Assembly: GCA_015501075.1 (NCBI GenBank)
Contig: JADNYJ010000038.1
Span: 209,775 to 273,774 of the forward strand
Direction: 5' to 3'
DNA length: 64,000 nt
Source of the DNA: Gymnopilus junonius
Taxonomy: Eukaryota; Basidiomycota; Agaricomycetes; Agaricales; Galerinaceae
Positions within the stretch are counted from its first letter, which is position 1; each line of letters opens with the position of its first letter. Positions 1 through 12,543 of this stretch are shown here, piece by piece. The notes below the pieces were generated by a model. It worked only from the letters and a program-made list of their open reading frames with translations. It was not told the DNA's origin and made no database searches. The translations under genes were made by a program, and so were the position numbers.

Positions 1-2284
1 TTTTCCTCGTCAGCTATGGACGATCAAGACCAGACCAAATACACCTCGTTATCCCCAATTTTCTTCAGGTACTCTCCACACCTTCTCCTTCTCATCTCAT
101 TCTAGTTCACCTGTTTTCCTTCGACCTTTCCAGGATTGCAATGACAGAAACCCACTCATACGTGCTTTGGCTATTCGGACAATGTCATATATACCAATAC
201 CTGTCGTGACAGATGCATTGGGCGATAACCTACGGCATTGTCTTAAAGACCGTGACGCGTATGTACGCAAGACAGCTGCAATTTGCGTTGCCAAACTTTA
301 CAGTGCGGATCCTCGGAGGGCTGAGAAAGGTGGCTTTGTCGAAATGCTACGGGACCTTATGCTTGATAGCAATGCGACTGTGGTGGCGAATGCCGTAGCA
401 GCGTTATCTGAGATAGGTGACAGGCAAGACGGCGTCATTTTTAAACTAAATTTGACAACAGCAAATAAGCTACTGACTGCTTTGGGAGAGAGTTCTGAGT
501 ATGTCGACCACATTTCATTCAAGATTTCAAGATTATATAGCTAAATTCTGCCAAGATGGGGGCAGATCTATATTCTGGACTCGCTACTTCGTTATGTTCC
601 GCAAAAGCATGAAGACGCAGAAACCATGGCTGAACGAATCATCGTTCAACTACAACACGCCAATTCTGCTGTCGTTCTTACCACTATCAAGGTTCTTTTG
701 TACCTAATGAATTACATGGAAAGTCGTCGTTTGATAGACTATTGCTGCAAGAAAATGGGCCCACCACTAGGTTCGTCGTCGGAATTAGGAATATCTAGCC
801 ACTGCTAACGCACTTCAGTCACGCTACTGTCTTCTGGACCAGAGGTGCAATATGTGGCACTGCGGAATATCTTGCTTATCATCCAGCGGCGTCCCGCTGT
901 GTTGAAAAATGACGTTAGAGTCTTTTTTTGCAAATACAACGATCCGATATACGTCAAGCTCGCCAAATTGGAGATAATGTATCGCCTAGCCCGTGCCGAA
1001 AACGCCAATGAGGTGCTTGCTGAACTCCAAGAGTAATAATACCTGTTTTTTTTTTGAGTTGTCACTTGCGCCTGACAATCTTTCTCTCAGGTATGCTTCT
1101 GAGGTTGATATCGACTTTGTAAGGAAAGCCGTTCGTTCAATCGGCCGATTAGCAATCAAAGTCGAGGCCGCAGCAGATAATTGCATACAGACATTGCTGA
1201 ACCTCATTGAAACGAAAGTCACCTACGTCGTTCAAGAAGCTGTAATTGTAATCAAAGATATTTTCCGGAGGTATCCAGGGCGTTACGAAGGCATTATTCC
1301 TACACTATGCGCCAACCTCGACTCTTTGGATGAGCCCGAATCGAAGGCTGCTATGGTTTGGATAATTGGGCAATTCGCTAACCGGATAGATAATGCAGAG
1401 GAACTCTTGGACGATTTGCTTTACACATTCCTAGAAGAGAGTGTTGAGGTGAAATCTATTCTCGTGTCCTGTAGATTCATGGTCTGACTAGTCCATTGTC
1501 AGGTTCAACTAGCACTCCTTACTGCAGCTGTGAAACTATTTATCTACAAGCCTTCTTCCGAAAAGGCAAGGGAACTCGTTCACAAAATTCTGAAATGGGC
1601 AACCGAAGAAGTAGACAATCCCGACCTACGGGACAGAGGTTTCATGTACTGGAGAATGGTGGCTATAAATCCTGCCGTTGCCGGGGAGATTGTGCTCGCA
1701 GAGAAACCTCCGATAACAACAGATTCGGACAGAATGGACAGAGGGGCGCTAGACCAACTTTTGCTTCACACAGGGACATTAGGCAGTATCTATCACAAGA
1801 ATCCCGAGGTATGTTAATCTTGGTTATTAGTCTACGTTCATTCAACCCGGCATCGCAGACTTTCATTCGAAATGCAGCAGGCAAGGCCCTTGTCGATAGT
1901 CCAGCCCTAAATGCCCATTCGCGAGCTGTTTTAATACCGCTTGTGCCTGTTCAACTACCTCCCGGAATCATCCAGGTACCTGGCCCCGGACCGATTGAAT
2001 CGCATACACAGAGCGCGGTGTCTGACGTACCAGCCACTGGGCCTGGCGACAGTGGCGGGACTTCTGCCCCACCTCCAGTCCCAAAAAGCAAAATCGTTGA
2101 AGGCGAGGTGGAGGAAGATTTGGAGTCTGATCAAGATGAGGGCACACCCGAGAGGAATGGGTCTACAGCGAAAGATCCATATTCAAATTTGGATGGAGCG
2201 TTTGGCAACTATTTGGCAGATGAACCTCGACCGATGGGAGCCAATAATGCAGGTAGACATGAGGAAGATGACCTTTTGTTTTAG
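1..2284 (+). CDS. AP-1 complex subunit beta (beta-adaptin), 5' partial
   Basis: Large beta subunit of a clathrin adaptor, which helps sort cargo at the trans-Golgi network and endosomes. The window opens inside an exon (1-68, reading [12 protein letters not shown]). Exons continue from 134, 556, 819, 1091, about 1501 and about 1859. Conserved armadillo-trunk stretches are in order: [137 protein letters not shown] and [14 protein letters not shown]. The C-terminus is an acidic, proline-rich hinge ending DDLLF. No appendage (ear) domain follows, as is common in fungal beta-1 chains. The stop lies about 90 bp from the convergent OTU gene. AP-1 is preferred over AP-2 by overall similarity, but the two paralogues are hard to separate by eye. 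Confidence 0.93.
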
Positions 2285-2371
2285 CATTGTATGTCGGATC
2301 GTTATATTGAATAAACTTTGTGTAAACCATGAACCCTAAGTAACACGCCCTTGGTCATTGTATAGTGTAGA

Positions 2372-3396
2372 TCAAGAAAGCTTGTGCACTTTGCGCAAGG
2401 AGTTGTAATGCTGAAAAGAAGAGGTCAATATGATGCCCTTGTAGAGGTATGTCTTGCAACTACTGACCTCTCCAAGGCCATAAAGTTTCCTATGATAGCT
2501 GATCCTGACAACCGAATCATCATAAACATTGCTCTCTCGTGAGTAATCGGGGGGATTATGGATAACCACTGGAGGTTGTCCACCCTGTACAACATGGATA
2601 GGTACATTGAACGCTCGAACCACGGCAACAATCTCGGGTTCACCACCCCAAATAGCAGTTTCCCGGACAGCTGTACAGTAATCTTCAAACTCTTTCAGAC
2701 TCATCAAGCCAGCGTCAAGGGCTCCAGCGCCATCCTCTCCTACTAATGATGGAAGGAAGGGTAGGAAATCGTCAGGATAAGATTGCATGAAATTCGCAGC
2801 GGCAATCCTAAGGTTTGCATAATTAGCCTGATCGAGGGGTAGAATTCCGAGCAGAGCCAGTTGATCAGCCACTGCGGAGAAGAAGCAATGTCCATCTGGG
2901 TTGATCTAGACAGTGGGCGAATCAGAGGTGGAGATATTGGCAGACTATAAGTAATGAGACCTCTTGGATGTCCAGTGACAGCTCTTTGCAAACTCGTTTA
3001 ATAGCATCCATCTCATCTTGTGCTTCTTTTGCTAGGCGAGCTTGAACCTCGGGATCATCTGGAGAGTAGGACTGAGCAAGAGCTGCAGCTTTTCTAGCCT
3101 GTTTGAGAATGAACTTGAGTTTTTCAAGCAATTTGCCTCTGTAATCAAATCGGCCAAACCTGTCGTGCTTTAAAACGACTCTTCGGGTCTTTTCTGGAGG
3201 AGGATGCTTCTATGTTATCGGCCTTTTGGTTTAGGTTCATGTCGTTAAGTACTTGTGCAGATTCAATCTGGACATTCTGGTCCCTCGAGTCAAGCTGGGT
3301 AAGGAGATCGTTCATCAGGTCATCGTCTGCTGAATCCATTGGTGGGGGCGGCGGAAGAGGAGTGGGCTTTGACTTGTTGCCTTTTGAGCGAGCCAT
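2372..3396 (-). CDS. OTU-domain cysteine deubiquitinase (OTUD6/Otu2-like)
   Basis: Predicted ubiquitin thioesterase. The N-terminus is charged (MARSKGNKSKPTPLPPPP) and runs into a helical segment (FKARQ, intron, ARKAAALAQSYSPDDPEVQARLAKEAQDE) typical of the OTUD6 group. The OTU domain starts at the intron junction near 2905: INPDGHCFFSAVADQLALLG carries the catalytic Asp and Cys (DGHC). GAGALDAG, WGGEPEIVAVVRAFNVPIHV and VVRISYHRKLYGLGEHYNSL follow, the last supplying the catalytic His after a final intron. At least three short introns interrupt it. The gene is convergent with AP-1 beta; its start lies about 135 bp from the next gene, which is transcribed divergently. Confidence 0.9.
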
Positions 3397-3532
3397 CTGG
3401 GGAATTGGAGTTGGGACGTAATTGCAGATTGGGATTGGGTTGGAATTTATTTGGTAATCTAATCTTATCTGGGACTAAACAACAACAGAGCTTCTATCGC
3501 GTTCTCTCAGCTTTCCTCTCCGCTCGCTTGCT

Positions 3533-6247
3533 ATGCCTATGGCTTCCGAGGCCGCCGTCGAACTGCTTCCCCTCCAGCAAGTTCTTCACCAGCTCTGTCT
3601 TGACATACGTGATGCCGACAACGATCAGTCCTGGAACAACGTCCAGTCCGTTGCAAAAGAAATCGCCAATCATTTACGGGTACGGAACGCACCAGGTCAG
3701 TGCAGATTCGTTCCCTGCCCAAGCTCTTACCCCCATTCCGCTTCTAGTCGACAATCATACTATTTTGGGCAAGACCGAACTACCACAGACACTGACATCT
3801 CTCCTGTCTCTTGCCCTTCGCGGCACCTACCCTCCCAACGATGACAGAACAGCCCCCATTCTTGAGATTTTACGCGTGGGCGCAAATTTATGCATGGACC
3901 ACGGTCAGCTCTTGTGCCGAACTAATGAAGGCAGTCTAACACCTATTCATTACAGACGAGAATCGGGGGGCGCTTCTCGAAGTTGGGTTCCCCCAGTCGG
4001 TCATGTCTCTCCTGGAGGGTTATGCTGAAACTGTCCCTTCTCCTCCGAGTCCGAGGCCCTTGCCTTTACCCATTCCTCACCTCAAGATTGTCCGAACTTC
4101 GGTTGGCGTCCTCCTGAACGCGAGTATCGGTTATGGTGGGTGAACGCGACATGGATATTCATCTGGATGCTAACTTGTCTTAGACCCTGTCAAGTTCCGT
4201 TTAATTTCCTTAGAAGCGGCACTTACAATTATCAAGTTATCATCCACTATATATCCCCCAACTATGTGGACTGTCCATCAAACCAACCCCCTGAAGGCCG
4301 GCTTCATCGAGGAATGGGGTCTCAGAAGCGGAATATCAAACTGGTCTTGGAGAACAGTCTCTGCTCTGAAGGACGTCCAAGACGAAAGTGGGTCCTATTT
4401 TATCTTTTTGTTTACAGTCCCTAGATCACCTCAGTCATCCAGGTTTACAAATAACGAATTCTGACATTCTGCCCTGGATAACCCCTCACTTGCTAAAATT
4501 TTGTCCCCCTCATCCTACTGACGCTTCCCCCTTGATTGATACCGACCCAGACTTGCTCGACACCCTTGTACAGACCGACTTCGATTTTCTGGAAGAATCG
4601 TGTACTATAATCGAATCTCTTTCCCTCGACGTCGAGGATTTCCGGCTAGATTTGGCGCGCGCAAAATGCTATCCAGAAAGTGGCAAGCCAGTCTCATGTT
4701 TGACGACAATTTTGGATTTTGTCGAACATGGATCTTACCCAACTTTATGGAACAATTCGATTTTCGAGGAAGTAGAAAGAAAGAACAAGGAGAAGGCTTT
4801 CGACATTTGTAAAGCGGCACTTATAAAGGCTGTGGTGGAAGTCTTTGCAGAAGAGAAGAATGAAGAGGTTTTGTGGAACGACTCCGACCCCGAACATCCT
4901 GGGGGTCCCATCGTAGTTCGGTTTGTGCAATGGATAAAAGGGTATGTTGATAGTTTGGAAATCGAAAGCGTTCAGAAAGAGCCTGGTAGAGATGATATGG
5001 CTATATGTGCCAGTCTCTCGCTCGGCAACCTTATCAGGAAAGGTACTTCTATAGTTTATTTGATAGAAATGATGCAGCTCACTCACTTTTTTGCCCCTCA
5101 GCCCCCCATGCAGCAGCTCTGTTATCACCACCATATTCTCTAGCGCCCGTACTTTCCTCTATTCACTTCTTCTCCCCGTCAACCGACATCAAATTGAAGC
5201 ATGGCATCCTTGGCTTGCTCAAGCACTTGTCACAATTCTCCAAATTATCTCCTGTCATACCGAAAACTCTGGCGGATGTAATTATAATTGATTGCATCAC
5301 CACCAGTGGGATCTGGGACGAGAAAAGCGATGCTATGGCTGACGTGATTCAACTGAGCGCCATTGGTGTCGCAAAGCACCTGTGCAACGCTAGCCGTATG
5401 TCATGATTTTCATTCACCGGTTTTGAGTTAACGTCATGTGTCTAGTTGATCACACCTTTGCACTTGTTCTCCCTAGTGGGGGGACTCATCCTAGCGGTCT
5501 CTCCCAGCTTCTTGCGTTGATCAAACGATCTGAATCTGTGTCTATCAAAAGCGAAGGATCCCGCGTCCTTGTCAACATAGTAAAGTCCTTGTGGGTCTCT
5601 GACCGTGCATCAGACGGATCCGAAGAAAGACAGCACAAGCGCGAGCAAACTATTTCACTTGTACTGACAGCAGATTTTGTAACGACCCTCGCAACCTTAA
5701 TCGGGCGCAGTAACAAGTACCCAGTTCTTGTAAATGAAGGCATCGTTGCTCTCAGTTTGCTGTCGACTCATAAACTGGGTGGTACGTAGTTATTGGTATC
5801 CCTCCCAAACGTAGCGTTTAAAACGCCAAATTTTCAGGACCACTGGTGTTTGAAGCGCTTACTGTGCCAGTAAATAGTACTCTGCCAATTCATACCGCCT
5901 CGCTTCCAGCCAATGGTGAACCAAGCCCCATTCTACCAACTCCCTCATCCCGGAATGATGGTTTGCCTGTACCACGTCATGCTCTTGATATGCTCATATA
6001 TGTGCTGCGCAACGTTGACAACCCCGTCAACTTCCCAGTGGAAGTTCGAGTGAACGCTTGCACATTCTTCCTTCAATTTCCAAGATATACATCGGGTCTG
6101 TCCTTGGCTAAGGTCAAGGAAGCTGTCCTCCCTGTTCTGGAGCACGTCGTTGAGGATTCACAAGATGTGGAAGGGGAAGAAAAATTGTTCAAAGCAGCTA
6201 CCTTGGTTGTCGAGAAATGGGCACGCAAGCAACCACAGCAGCCCTAA
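3533..6247 (+). CDS. Armadillo-repeat protein, SmgGDS/RAP1GDS1-like
   Basis: Multi-exon helical-repeat protein beginning MPMASEAAVELLPLQQVLHQ. Recognisable blocks include VGVLLNASIGY, ALTIIKLSS, a run ending SLGNLIRKD, LKHGILGLLKHLSQFSK, IKSEGSRVLVNIVKSLW, LVNEGIVALSLLS and, near the end, NPVNFPVEVRVNACTFFLQFP. The LGNLIRKD, LKHGxLGLLKxLS and IKSEGSRxLVNxxKSL blocks resemble the vertebrate small-GTPase chaperone and exchange factor SmgGDS. By that resemblance it would bind polybasic Rho/Rap-type GTPases in the cytosol; this is inference. There are about eight introns. Other ARM-repeat families remain possible because the assignment rests on short blocks. Confidence 0.7.
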
Positions 6248-8090
6248 ACTCACGGACACCAGCTGCTTCAGGTTGGTCTGTAGTCCGGTGTTTGACCCCT
6301 TTTGCAAATGTATATCAACTTTCCGACTTTCTTGGCTGTGTGTACTCTTCTTAATGACTTGGGTAATAATTCAGTGTACATAGATAAATCTGCTCTTCTT
6401 TCTATACCGAGTTCTGTAATATACTCTATTTTATTTTCGCAACTTTAGGGCGCCGAGTTTGTTGAACCCGAGCCGTTTCAGACAACTTGACCCGTAGCGG
6501 CGCAAGCGCCAATCCTCGATCTAGATTCTACTTATCTTTCCTAGTATGCAATTCGCGCCTTTTGTTTCCTTTCGACTGCCAAGATCGGCGCGAAATCTGA
6601 GTTCACCGCTGGCCGCTCGTCACTAACCCTCGGTTGACTCCTCGTGGCCAGCTGAGGGGTAATTTTGTTACTTCTATAATAAAATAGTACGAAATGCAGA
6701 AAATATCAAAAAATTTGTCCGAAATAAATATTCTGTAAGCTACAAAGTTTGAAGTTGAGATAGAAGAAGTGATTAAAACGCTGCATAAGTTCGATGTCGT
6801 GGGAAAGCTCAGACTAACATTGGAGGGAGGAGGATGAGTTTATTACAACTGACGTGGTCCCCATACAGAAACTGCCAGTTTACCGAAAACTCAAATACTA
6901 CATAGGTGGTTATCCTATATACTAAGTAATGCAGAGCTCAACATAGGCTGGTCGGGATTTGGGGTTGACTACTTAGTACAGATCTGCAGCTCCCGGTCTG
7001 TGGGCCTTAGGCAGGAACGATGGCTAAAACCCGGTGGGAAGTGATTACAGTTCTCCGTACGTCACTATAAATCCGCATCATCCAGAACTTGCCACTGTAT
7101 TTCTCTTCCGCTTTTCACTGCTGGCACCAACCTCTGTTTCTTTGGGAAACAGCATGAAAGAAACACGTCACCTGATTTCTTTTAGGTGTTTCTCCAGAAA
7201 CCAGCGTTCGGCCTTGCCTAATTTGGTATGGCCGACCGGTGTTTCTCAAGAAAACAGTGGAAAAAAAGTCATATGACGTGTTTTCCTAGGTACTGTTTCC
7301 TCAAAACACTACTCAGTGCCAGCATGTTTCCTACTGCTAGTATGCATGCGTACCAGTGAGTGGCTATTTTTCTCATTATTTTGTCATCCGATTCATCCAG
7401 CTCTCTGGACCTGGTAGATGAATTTTTGCTAGTTCCTCGAGCTCAATCACAGCTAGTCGTTCAATCAGAACTATTTATTTCGATTCTCGAACTCGAGAGT
7501 CGTTTCTATCACTCACGTGATAGATTTGGGGAACCTGTGCATACTATTATTATGTACACGTCGCACGGCGATTTCGCCAAAGTCCCTCAAATGGCGCCAT
7601 CCACTGTGCTAGATTCGGTAGTGAAGCCTTTTCTGTGGCATGGGAATCGCATGGTTCCAACGGGCATACGGCGGCATCATAGGGCATGATTCTTGGCATC
7701 GCTCCTCTTGGCGGCAAATATTTGTCTTTCTGGTCTATTTTTTGATCCATGCGATGTTTTCTAGGAATTCTTTTTATCGACACAACGAACACGAAGCCTA
7801 TTCGAGAGCTGCTGAGTCGAAAAGCAGGACACCTCTCTTCGTTTTCAAAATTTTGACGGTTGGCTTATTTTAGGTACCTGGCCTCATGCTACTTTTCCAA
7901 TTATTGGTTTATGTGCTTCCCCATATACCTACATAAATGCTTACCCGGCGATAAGCATACAGATGAGGAATCAGCCATTTCGACCGCTTGATGTACCCTT
8001 CTAATATTTAGACTGTGTCCGGTATCGGAGTTCCCACATTCTTCCCCTCCCTTTTGTAGGCTCTTCCTTTCCCACCTTTTGACCTTCAGG
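6248..8090. other. Intergenic region, 1.8 kb
   Basis: No protein-coding gene is supported here; open stretches are short and lack codon bias. A TATA-rich patch with several stop codons follows the upstream gene. The only structured feature is the inverted-repeat element at 7119-7324. The last about 200 bp, pyrimidine-rich with many CTTCC/CTTTC tracts, is the likely promoter of the permease. Confidence 0.6.
7119..7324. mobile_element. Candidate MITE with about 50-bp imperfect terminal inverted repeats
   Basis: The left end (7119-7170) starts TGCTGGCAC, continues through TTTGGGAAACAG and finishes AAACACGTCA. The right end (7274-7324), read in reverse complement, starts TGCTGGCAC, continues through GAGGAAACAG and finishes AAACACGTCA. 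The middle holds more small palindromes of the form GGTGTTTCTCxAGAAA. No open reading frame of note and no clear target-site duplication are visible. The matching ends and small size fit a non-autonomous DNA transposon. Confidence 0.6.
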
Positions 8091-10356
8091 ATGGGATACG
8101 ACGAAAAGAAGCAGATAGACGAAGTTGAAAAGGAGTCGAGTTCAGTTGGTCAGGATTCGGGCGATGGTGATAGCCTGCATGACCCTGATCAACACCATGG
8201 TTTGCATCGTGGATTGAAAGCCAGGCAGATCTCTATGATTGCCTTGGGCGGAGCCATTGGGACTGGGTTAATTATCGGATCGGGAACTGCATTACGACGC
8301 GGTGGCCCTCTAGGTATGCTTCGAATGCTGTCGTCCATTTTGTTTAATGTTCATTTCTTGGCCGTAGGCCTCTTTTTGGGCTATTCATTTGTTGGCTTTG
8401 TGTGTTATCTCGTCATGATAGCTCTTGGGGAGATGGCTGCGTTTTTACCACATAAAAAGGGTTTTGCTGGGTATGCAACACGATTTGTTGACCCTGCCCT
8501 GGGTTTCGCCCTTGGTTGGAATTATCTCATGAAATATGTCAGTCAACAATACTTCTAAATAGCCTTCATTTGACAAATTTGAATCCTTTAGCTAATTGTT
8601 ACGCCTAATAACATAAATGCTGCTGGCGTCGTTGTTCAGTATTGGACACGATCTGTTCACATTGCAATATGGATGGGTGAGTGACCTTGTGGTGTTCATT
8701 ATGTCTTACTAAAAAATGGTGTTGAAAGTGGTGTTCATTACATTCAGTGAGTAGAATTAGCAACGACTATTCCTCCTGGCTAACGCCTACTCAGTCTTCT
8801 TAGTCAATCTTCTGGGAATTCGCGTTTTTGGAGAATTGGAATTTTGGTTCTCAGCCTTGAAAGGCAGGTTTCCTCCCCCTATTTCATTATATCTGCTTTG
8901 ACAGCGCGATTCACAGTCATTTCATTGACTGGATTAATTCTGATGGGTATTATCATCGACCTCGGTTCGTGCGTACTTTGCTCGAATTCTCCTCTATTGA
9001 CTTCAATGTAATCCATTTAGGAGGCAATCCTAAGCACGATCGCATTGGCTTTCGATATTGGGATGCGCCATACGGACCTATGGGTACCTATCTTTTATCT
9101 CAAGTTCATAACGAGCACCTGTCCATCTTTTTGGGGTTCTGGGCCACCTTGACGAATGCTCTTTTTGCCTTCATAGGGACAGAGCTAATTGGGGTACGTG
9201 CCCAGCTGCATCCTTCAACCCAGATTAATTGGACCAATCCTTAATCACTAGGTCACCGTAGGAGAAGCTCAAAACCCTCGAAAGAATATACCAATCGCCA
9301 TCAGGAGAACGTTCTGGCGCATATTAGTTTTCTACATCGGCGGCGTTTTCGTCATCGGCTTGACCGTTCCCAGTACGAACCAGTCTCTTTTCATCGCCAC
9401 GCAGTCGAAGACGGGAGCAGCTGCCAGTCCATTCGTTGTTGCAGCGTCCTTGGTGATTATCCAGTACCAACCTGTCTAATGACTTCCGCTAACTTATATT
9501 TCACAGGCCGGTATAAAAGTATTGAATCATGTTATCAACGCCGCCATCCTTATCTTCGTGATAAGTGCGGCTAATTCTGATCTGTATATTGGATCTCGCA
9601 CTTTATATGGTTTGGCTGTGGAAGGGAAAGCACCGGCAATTTTCAGAAGAGTCAATCGGCTTGGGGTCCCTTATCCAGCTCTTTTCTTGTGCACCGCTTT
9701 CTGCGCTTTGGTCTTCCTCAATGTCAAATCGTCAGGTGCTAAAGGTAATAAAGCTGATAAATGATTCCCTCGACTCCTTCCAACCTTCTGAGTTCTTTTC
9801 TAGTTTTTGGTTGGTTCGTGAACTTGGTGTCAACCTTCGGAGCTATAACGTGGATGCTCATCTTGTATTCTCATATGTAAGATCCTCCATTGTCTGCGCA
9901 TATCACCTAGCTCACAGTAGCATTGTTCTTAAGCTCTTTCATGAAAGCACTAAAAGCGCATGGAATGTCTAGAGATGACTTGCCTTATAAAGCACCTTTC
10001 CAACCTTGGGGGAGTTGGTTTGCTCTTGGTTCTACCCTCATCATCACTATCTTCAAAGGATTTGACTCATTCTTGCCATTCAATACTGCCAATTTCATAA
10101 CGTGAGTCACTTGTCTGTTTATTGACTGTCTCCAATGTGGCTGATGATGAAACCTTAGTAACTATATTGCTCTTCCTGTTGTCTTCTTCATCTGGGTCAG
10201 CTATAAAATTATAATGCGAACCAAAGTCATTCCTCCGGAAGACGTGGACCTGGTCACTGGAATTCGTGAAATTGATGATGAGGAAACCAAATTCCTTGCT
10301 GAAGAGGCAGCTAAAGGACCTCGTACCAGAGTGGCTAGGATCTGGGATTCATTGTA
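8091..10356 (+). CDS. Amino-acid permease (yeast amino-acid transporter family)
   Basis: Plasma-membrane amino-acid/H+ symporter of the fungal YAT group (APC superfamily). After a hydrophilic acidic N-tail, LKARQISMIALGGAIGTGL and IIGSGTALRRGGPLGLF form transmembrane segment 1 with the family's substrate-binding loop. VMIALGEMAAFLP, FALGWNYLMKY, FGELEFWFSALKV, FAFIGTELIGVTVGEAQNPR, VFYIGGVFVIGLTVP, SAANSDLYIGSRTLYGLA and VNLVSTFGAITWMLI follow in family order, giving about 12 helices. The C-tail ends RTRVARIWDSL. About nine short introns interrupt it. I chose the ATG at 8091 (MGYDEKKQ). Substrate range cannot be read from sequence. Confidence 0.93.
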
Positions 10357-10543
10357 AGCAAGGTGTTCCATCACCTCTGCAATTGGAAAGATATGTACAT
10401 AGTGGCTTGTAGGATAATGTGCTGAACAAATGAAAGCATCTAAGAATTCAAGGTTAGCTTCAGAAGGGTAGGGCAGTTGGTTGTCTAAACACCTATTGCA
10501 TTTCGGTATGATCATGTTACTGTGGTGTAAGCACATGTATAAG

Positions 10544-10629
10544 GCCCGTATAGCTCAGCTGGTAGAGCATTGTACTTATGAGGATATCTGACCATGCAAG
10601 GGTCTCGAGTTCGACTCTCGATATGGGCA
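10544..10629 (+). tRNA. tRNA-Ile (anticodon UAU) with a 13-nt intron
   Basis: All arms fold. The acceptor GCCCGTA pairs with TATGGGC (one G-U pair), the D stem is GCTC/GAGC, the anticodon stem TTGTA/TGCAA, and the T stem TCGAG/CTCGA with loop TTCGACT; the discriminator is A. The anticodon loop reads C-U-UAU-G-(intron)-A. The intron is 10581-10593, one base 3' of the anticodon, the canonical position, and contains ATA able to pair with the UAU anticodon, as in other nuclear pre-tRNAs. Mature length is 73 nt before CCA addition. G at position 37 is unusual for a UAU anticodon, which normally has A37. Confidence 0.88.
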
Positions 10630-10863
10630 TTTTTTGTTTTGCCACATTTGGCGATTGGATGTTTTTATGAAACTTCAATGCGTGTTGTATTTTTACTTCA
10701 GTCGAAGATTGATTTGACAGGTAACATGCTTTTATTGACTATGTAGAGCGAAACGTATGCGTCAACGATTCTCGACTCAATTAAAGAAGTTGTATGTTAG
10801 ATTACGAGTCGTTGACAGGGCTGGTCAGCTATGAATTCATAATGGCGTAATATAGTTCAATAA

Positions 10864-12189
10864 CTACTCTTCCCAGACGCTGACTACTTCTGACTGATGT
10901 GTCATAACTGCAACGTCTCGTCGGATGGGATTGACGCGAGGATATACGAACTGGAATCAAATGAGATGGGAAGACTTGCACCGAAGGTATCGACTCACAA
11001 CATCGTTGTACTCCTTCATCGTTTCCGACGCAAGAATTTGTTTGTCTTTTAATAATTGAATAAAAGCATGTGTCAAGGCATTCAGCTATGAAATCGCCGT
11101 CAGAGCAGAGGAGCAGGGAGATTGGCAAAACCTTACCTGTAAGCCCATGAGGACCATAATTAATACAGAATATAACCAGTTCGATGAGCCCATTGAGATC
11201 CACAGCAAGGCATGTGCCGGGGAATATATACCAAACAATTCGAGCTCCATTTCGCTTGGCTCCCATACCTCCAGTTCTTGAACTCTGGATGTTTTTTCCT
11301 TTGGAGGAGGAGTCCGCTTGGGTGGCTGCAAGCCGAAGAGGAAGCGCCAGAAGTAAGAAAAAGAATACCACAGGTCTGCTCTCACACGCTGCTTGAACGT
11401 GGGGCGTTGCAGTGGCTCAAGATCTAGGCTAGTGACAACAAATTTAGCATGTGGTGAAGCAAGCGGCTCATTTCTGCGATGGAACTTGTACGATCTTGTC
11501 CGCGTACATAAATTGTAGACGTTGAATATTGAGAAGGCTATAAAAAGTAAAGTGATGGGCGTCGACTAAGTGCAAACGGATAAGCAAAAGAGATCGATGA
11601 ATGGTATATATTACTAACCCAATCAAACCAAGAACTCCGTTTCGTTCCAGATATACTATCCCAACCATCTTCGTTGTCGTGAGTGGCTAGAATAAAGAAA
11701 TGTACAACGTGGACGGCGCCACCCAGTATGCGTGCACTAGTTTTAGGCGTTGGAAGAGGGATATTTTGTGGGAATAGAGAAAGTTCGAATGCAATGTTAG
11801 AGGGTATATTCCTTATCCTGTTGAGAAAGAAAAATTAGGTCATACACAATGCCAAATGTAAAGTGTGTTCACCGCTCTATGATTCCCTTCTTGCGGACGA
11901 CTGCCTTCCGGGAAGCCGTTGGAGTTCCTGTTCCTACTGCCAGACTTTTTCTGCCACGCGATTTCGACGGTGTGGCATATGGCGGAGGTGCCATAGACCG
12001 TGCAGCCTCCCAATCAAAAGGCACAGAAGAAGAAATGGACGGTGTGTCTGCGGGTGAACGGTGGAGGCCATAGGAAGGACGACTCCGGGGAGTCAGTGAT
12101 GACTGGGGACCGTTGGAATCAATGTTTCTCGGAGAAGACATTGTTCTGTTCTCGTGTGCAAAGCGACGAAGAGCCATTTGGTGTGTCAA
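10864..12189 (-). CDS. Nuclear rim protein, Nur1/DUF2418 family
   Basis: Predicted inner nuclear membrane protein related to yeast Nur1, which helps anchor silent chromatin and rDNA at the nuclear periphery. The N-terminus is Ser/Pro/Arg-rich (start at 12189; an in-frame ATG at 12177 is equally possible). Exons give IPLPTPKTSARILGGAVHV with a first membrane segment, then TPITLLFIAFSIFNVYN as a second. The conserved block WEPSEMELELFGIYSPAHAL leads to a third (NWLYSVLIMVLMGLQ). After introns, LNALTHAFIQLLKDKQILAS, EYND and VYPRVNPIRRDVAVMTHQSE close the family signature, ending WEE at 10864. Frames stay open across all joins I tested. Confidence 0.85.
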
Positions 12190-12543
12190 AGTCGGTGGTC
12201 GCCAAAACGCATTGTGTGTATTATAAAGTCATGTGACCATAATCTTGCCTCGTGTCGCTACACGTGTTGGTTGAACAATGAAAATGGGAAAAAGGACAAG
12301 TTGCATTTTACAGCGCAACCTTTTTGCTCTTAACCATCATCCCATCTCTCTGCGTTACCCTTACAAGTTCTCTGCCTTCCCATATTTTTTCTTTCTTGCA
12401 CTTCCATCACCACGTCTATCCTACTCCCTGCCCAGACTGCGACGTCCTTGTCGCCGAGAGATTCTATCAGTGGTTTGTTCACATTTACATCTGTTGGGTT
12501 TATATTCTAACGGGCCATTCTCCTGCGCACAGAAAAAATTAGA
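12190..12543. promoter_or_regulatory. Divergent intergenic region
   Basis: About 350 bp between two divergently transcribed genes (Nur1-like and the coiled-coil protein). It holds a CACGTG-like CACGTGTT, pyrimidine tracts and CTTTTT stretches near the + strand start, consistent with a shared promoter region. No defined factor site can be claimed. Confidence 0.4.

Noticed and set aside
10544..10629. Reading the tRNA as tRNA-Met or tRNA-Tyr
   Set aside because: With the D and T arms fixed, positions 34-36 are UAU; CAU or GUA would break the anticodon stem or lose U33.
12000..12236. Forward-strand open frame overlapping the Nur1-like N-terminus
   Set aside because: Shadow of the reverse-strand coding exon; no independent evidence.
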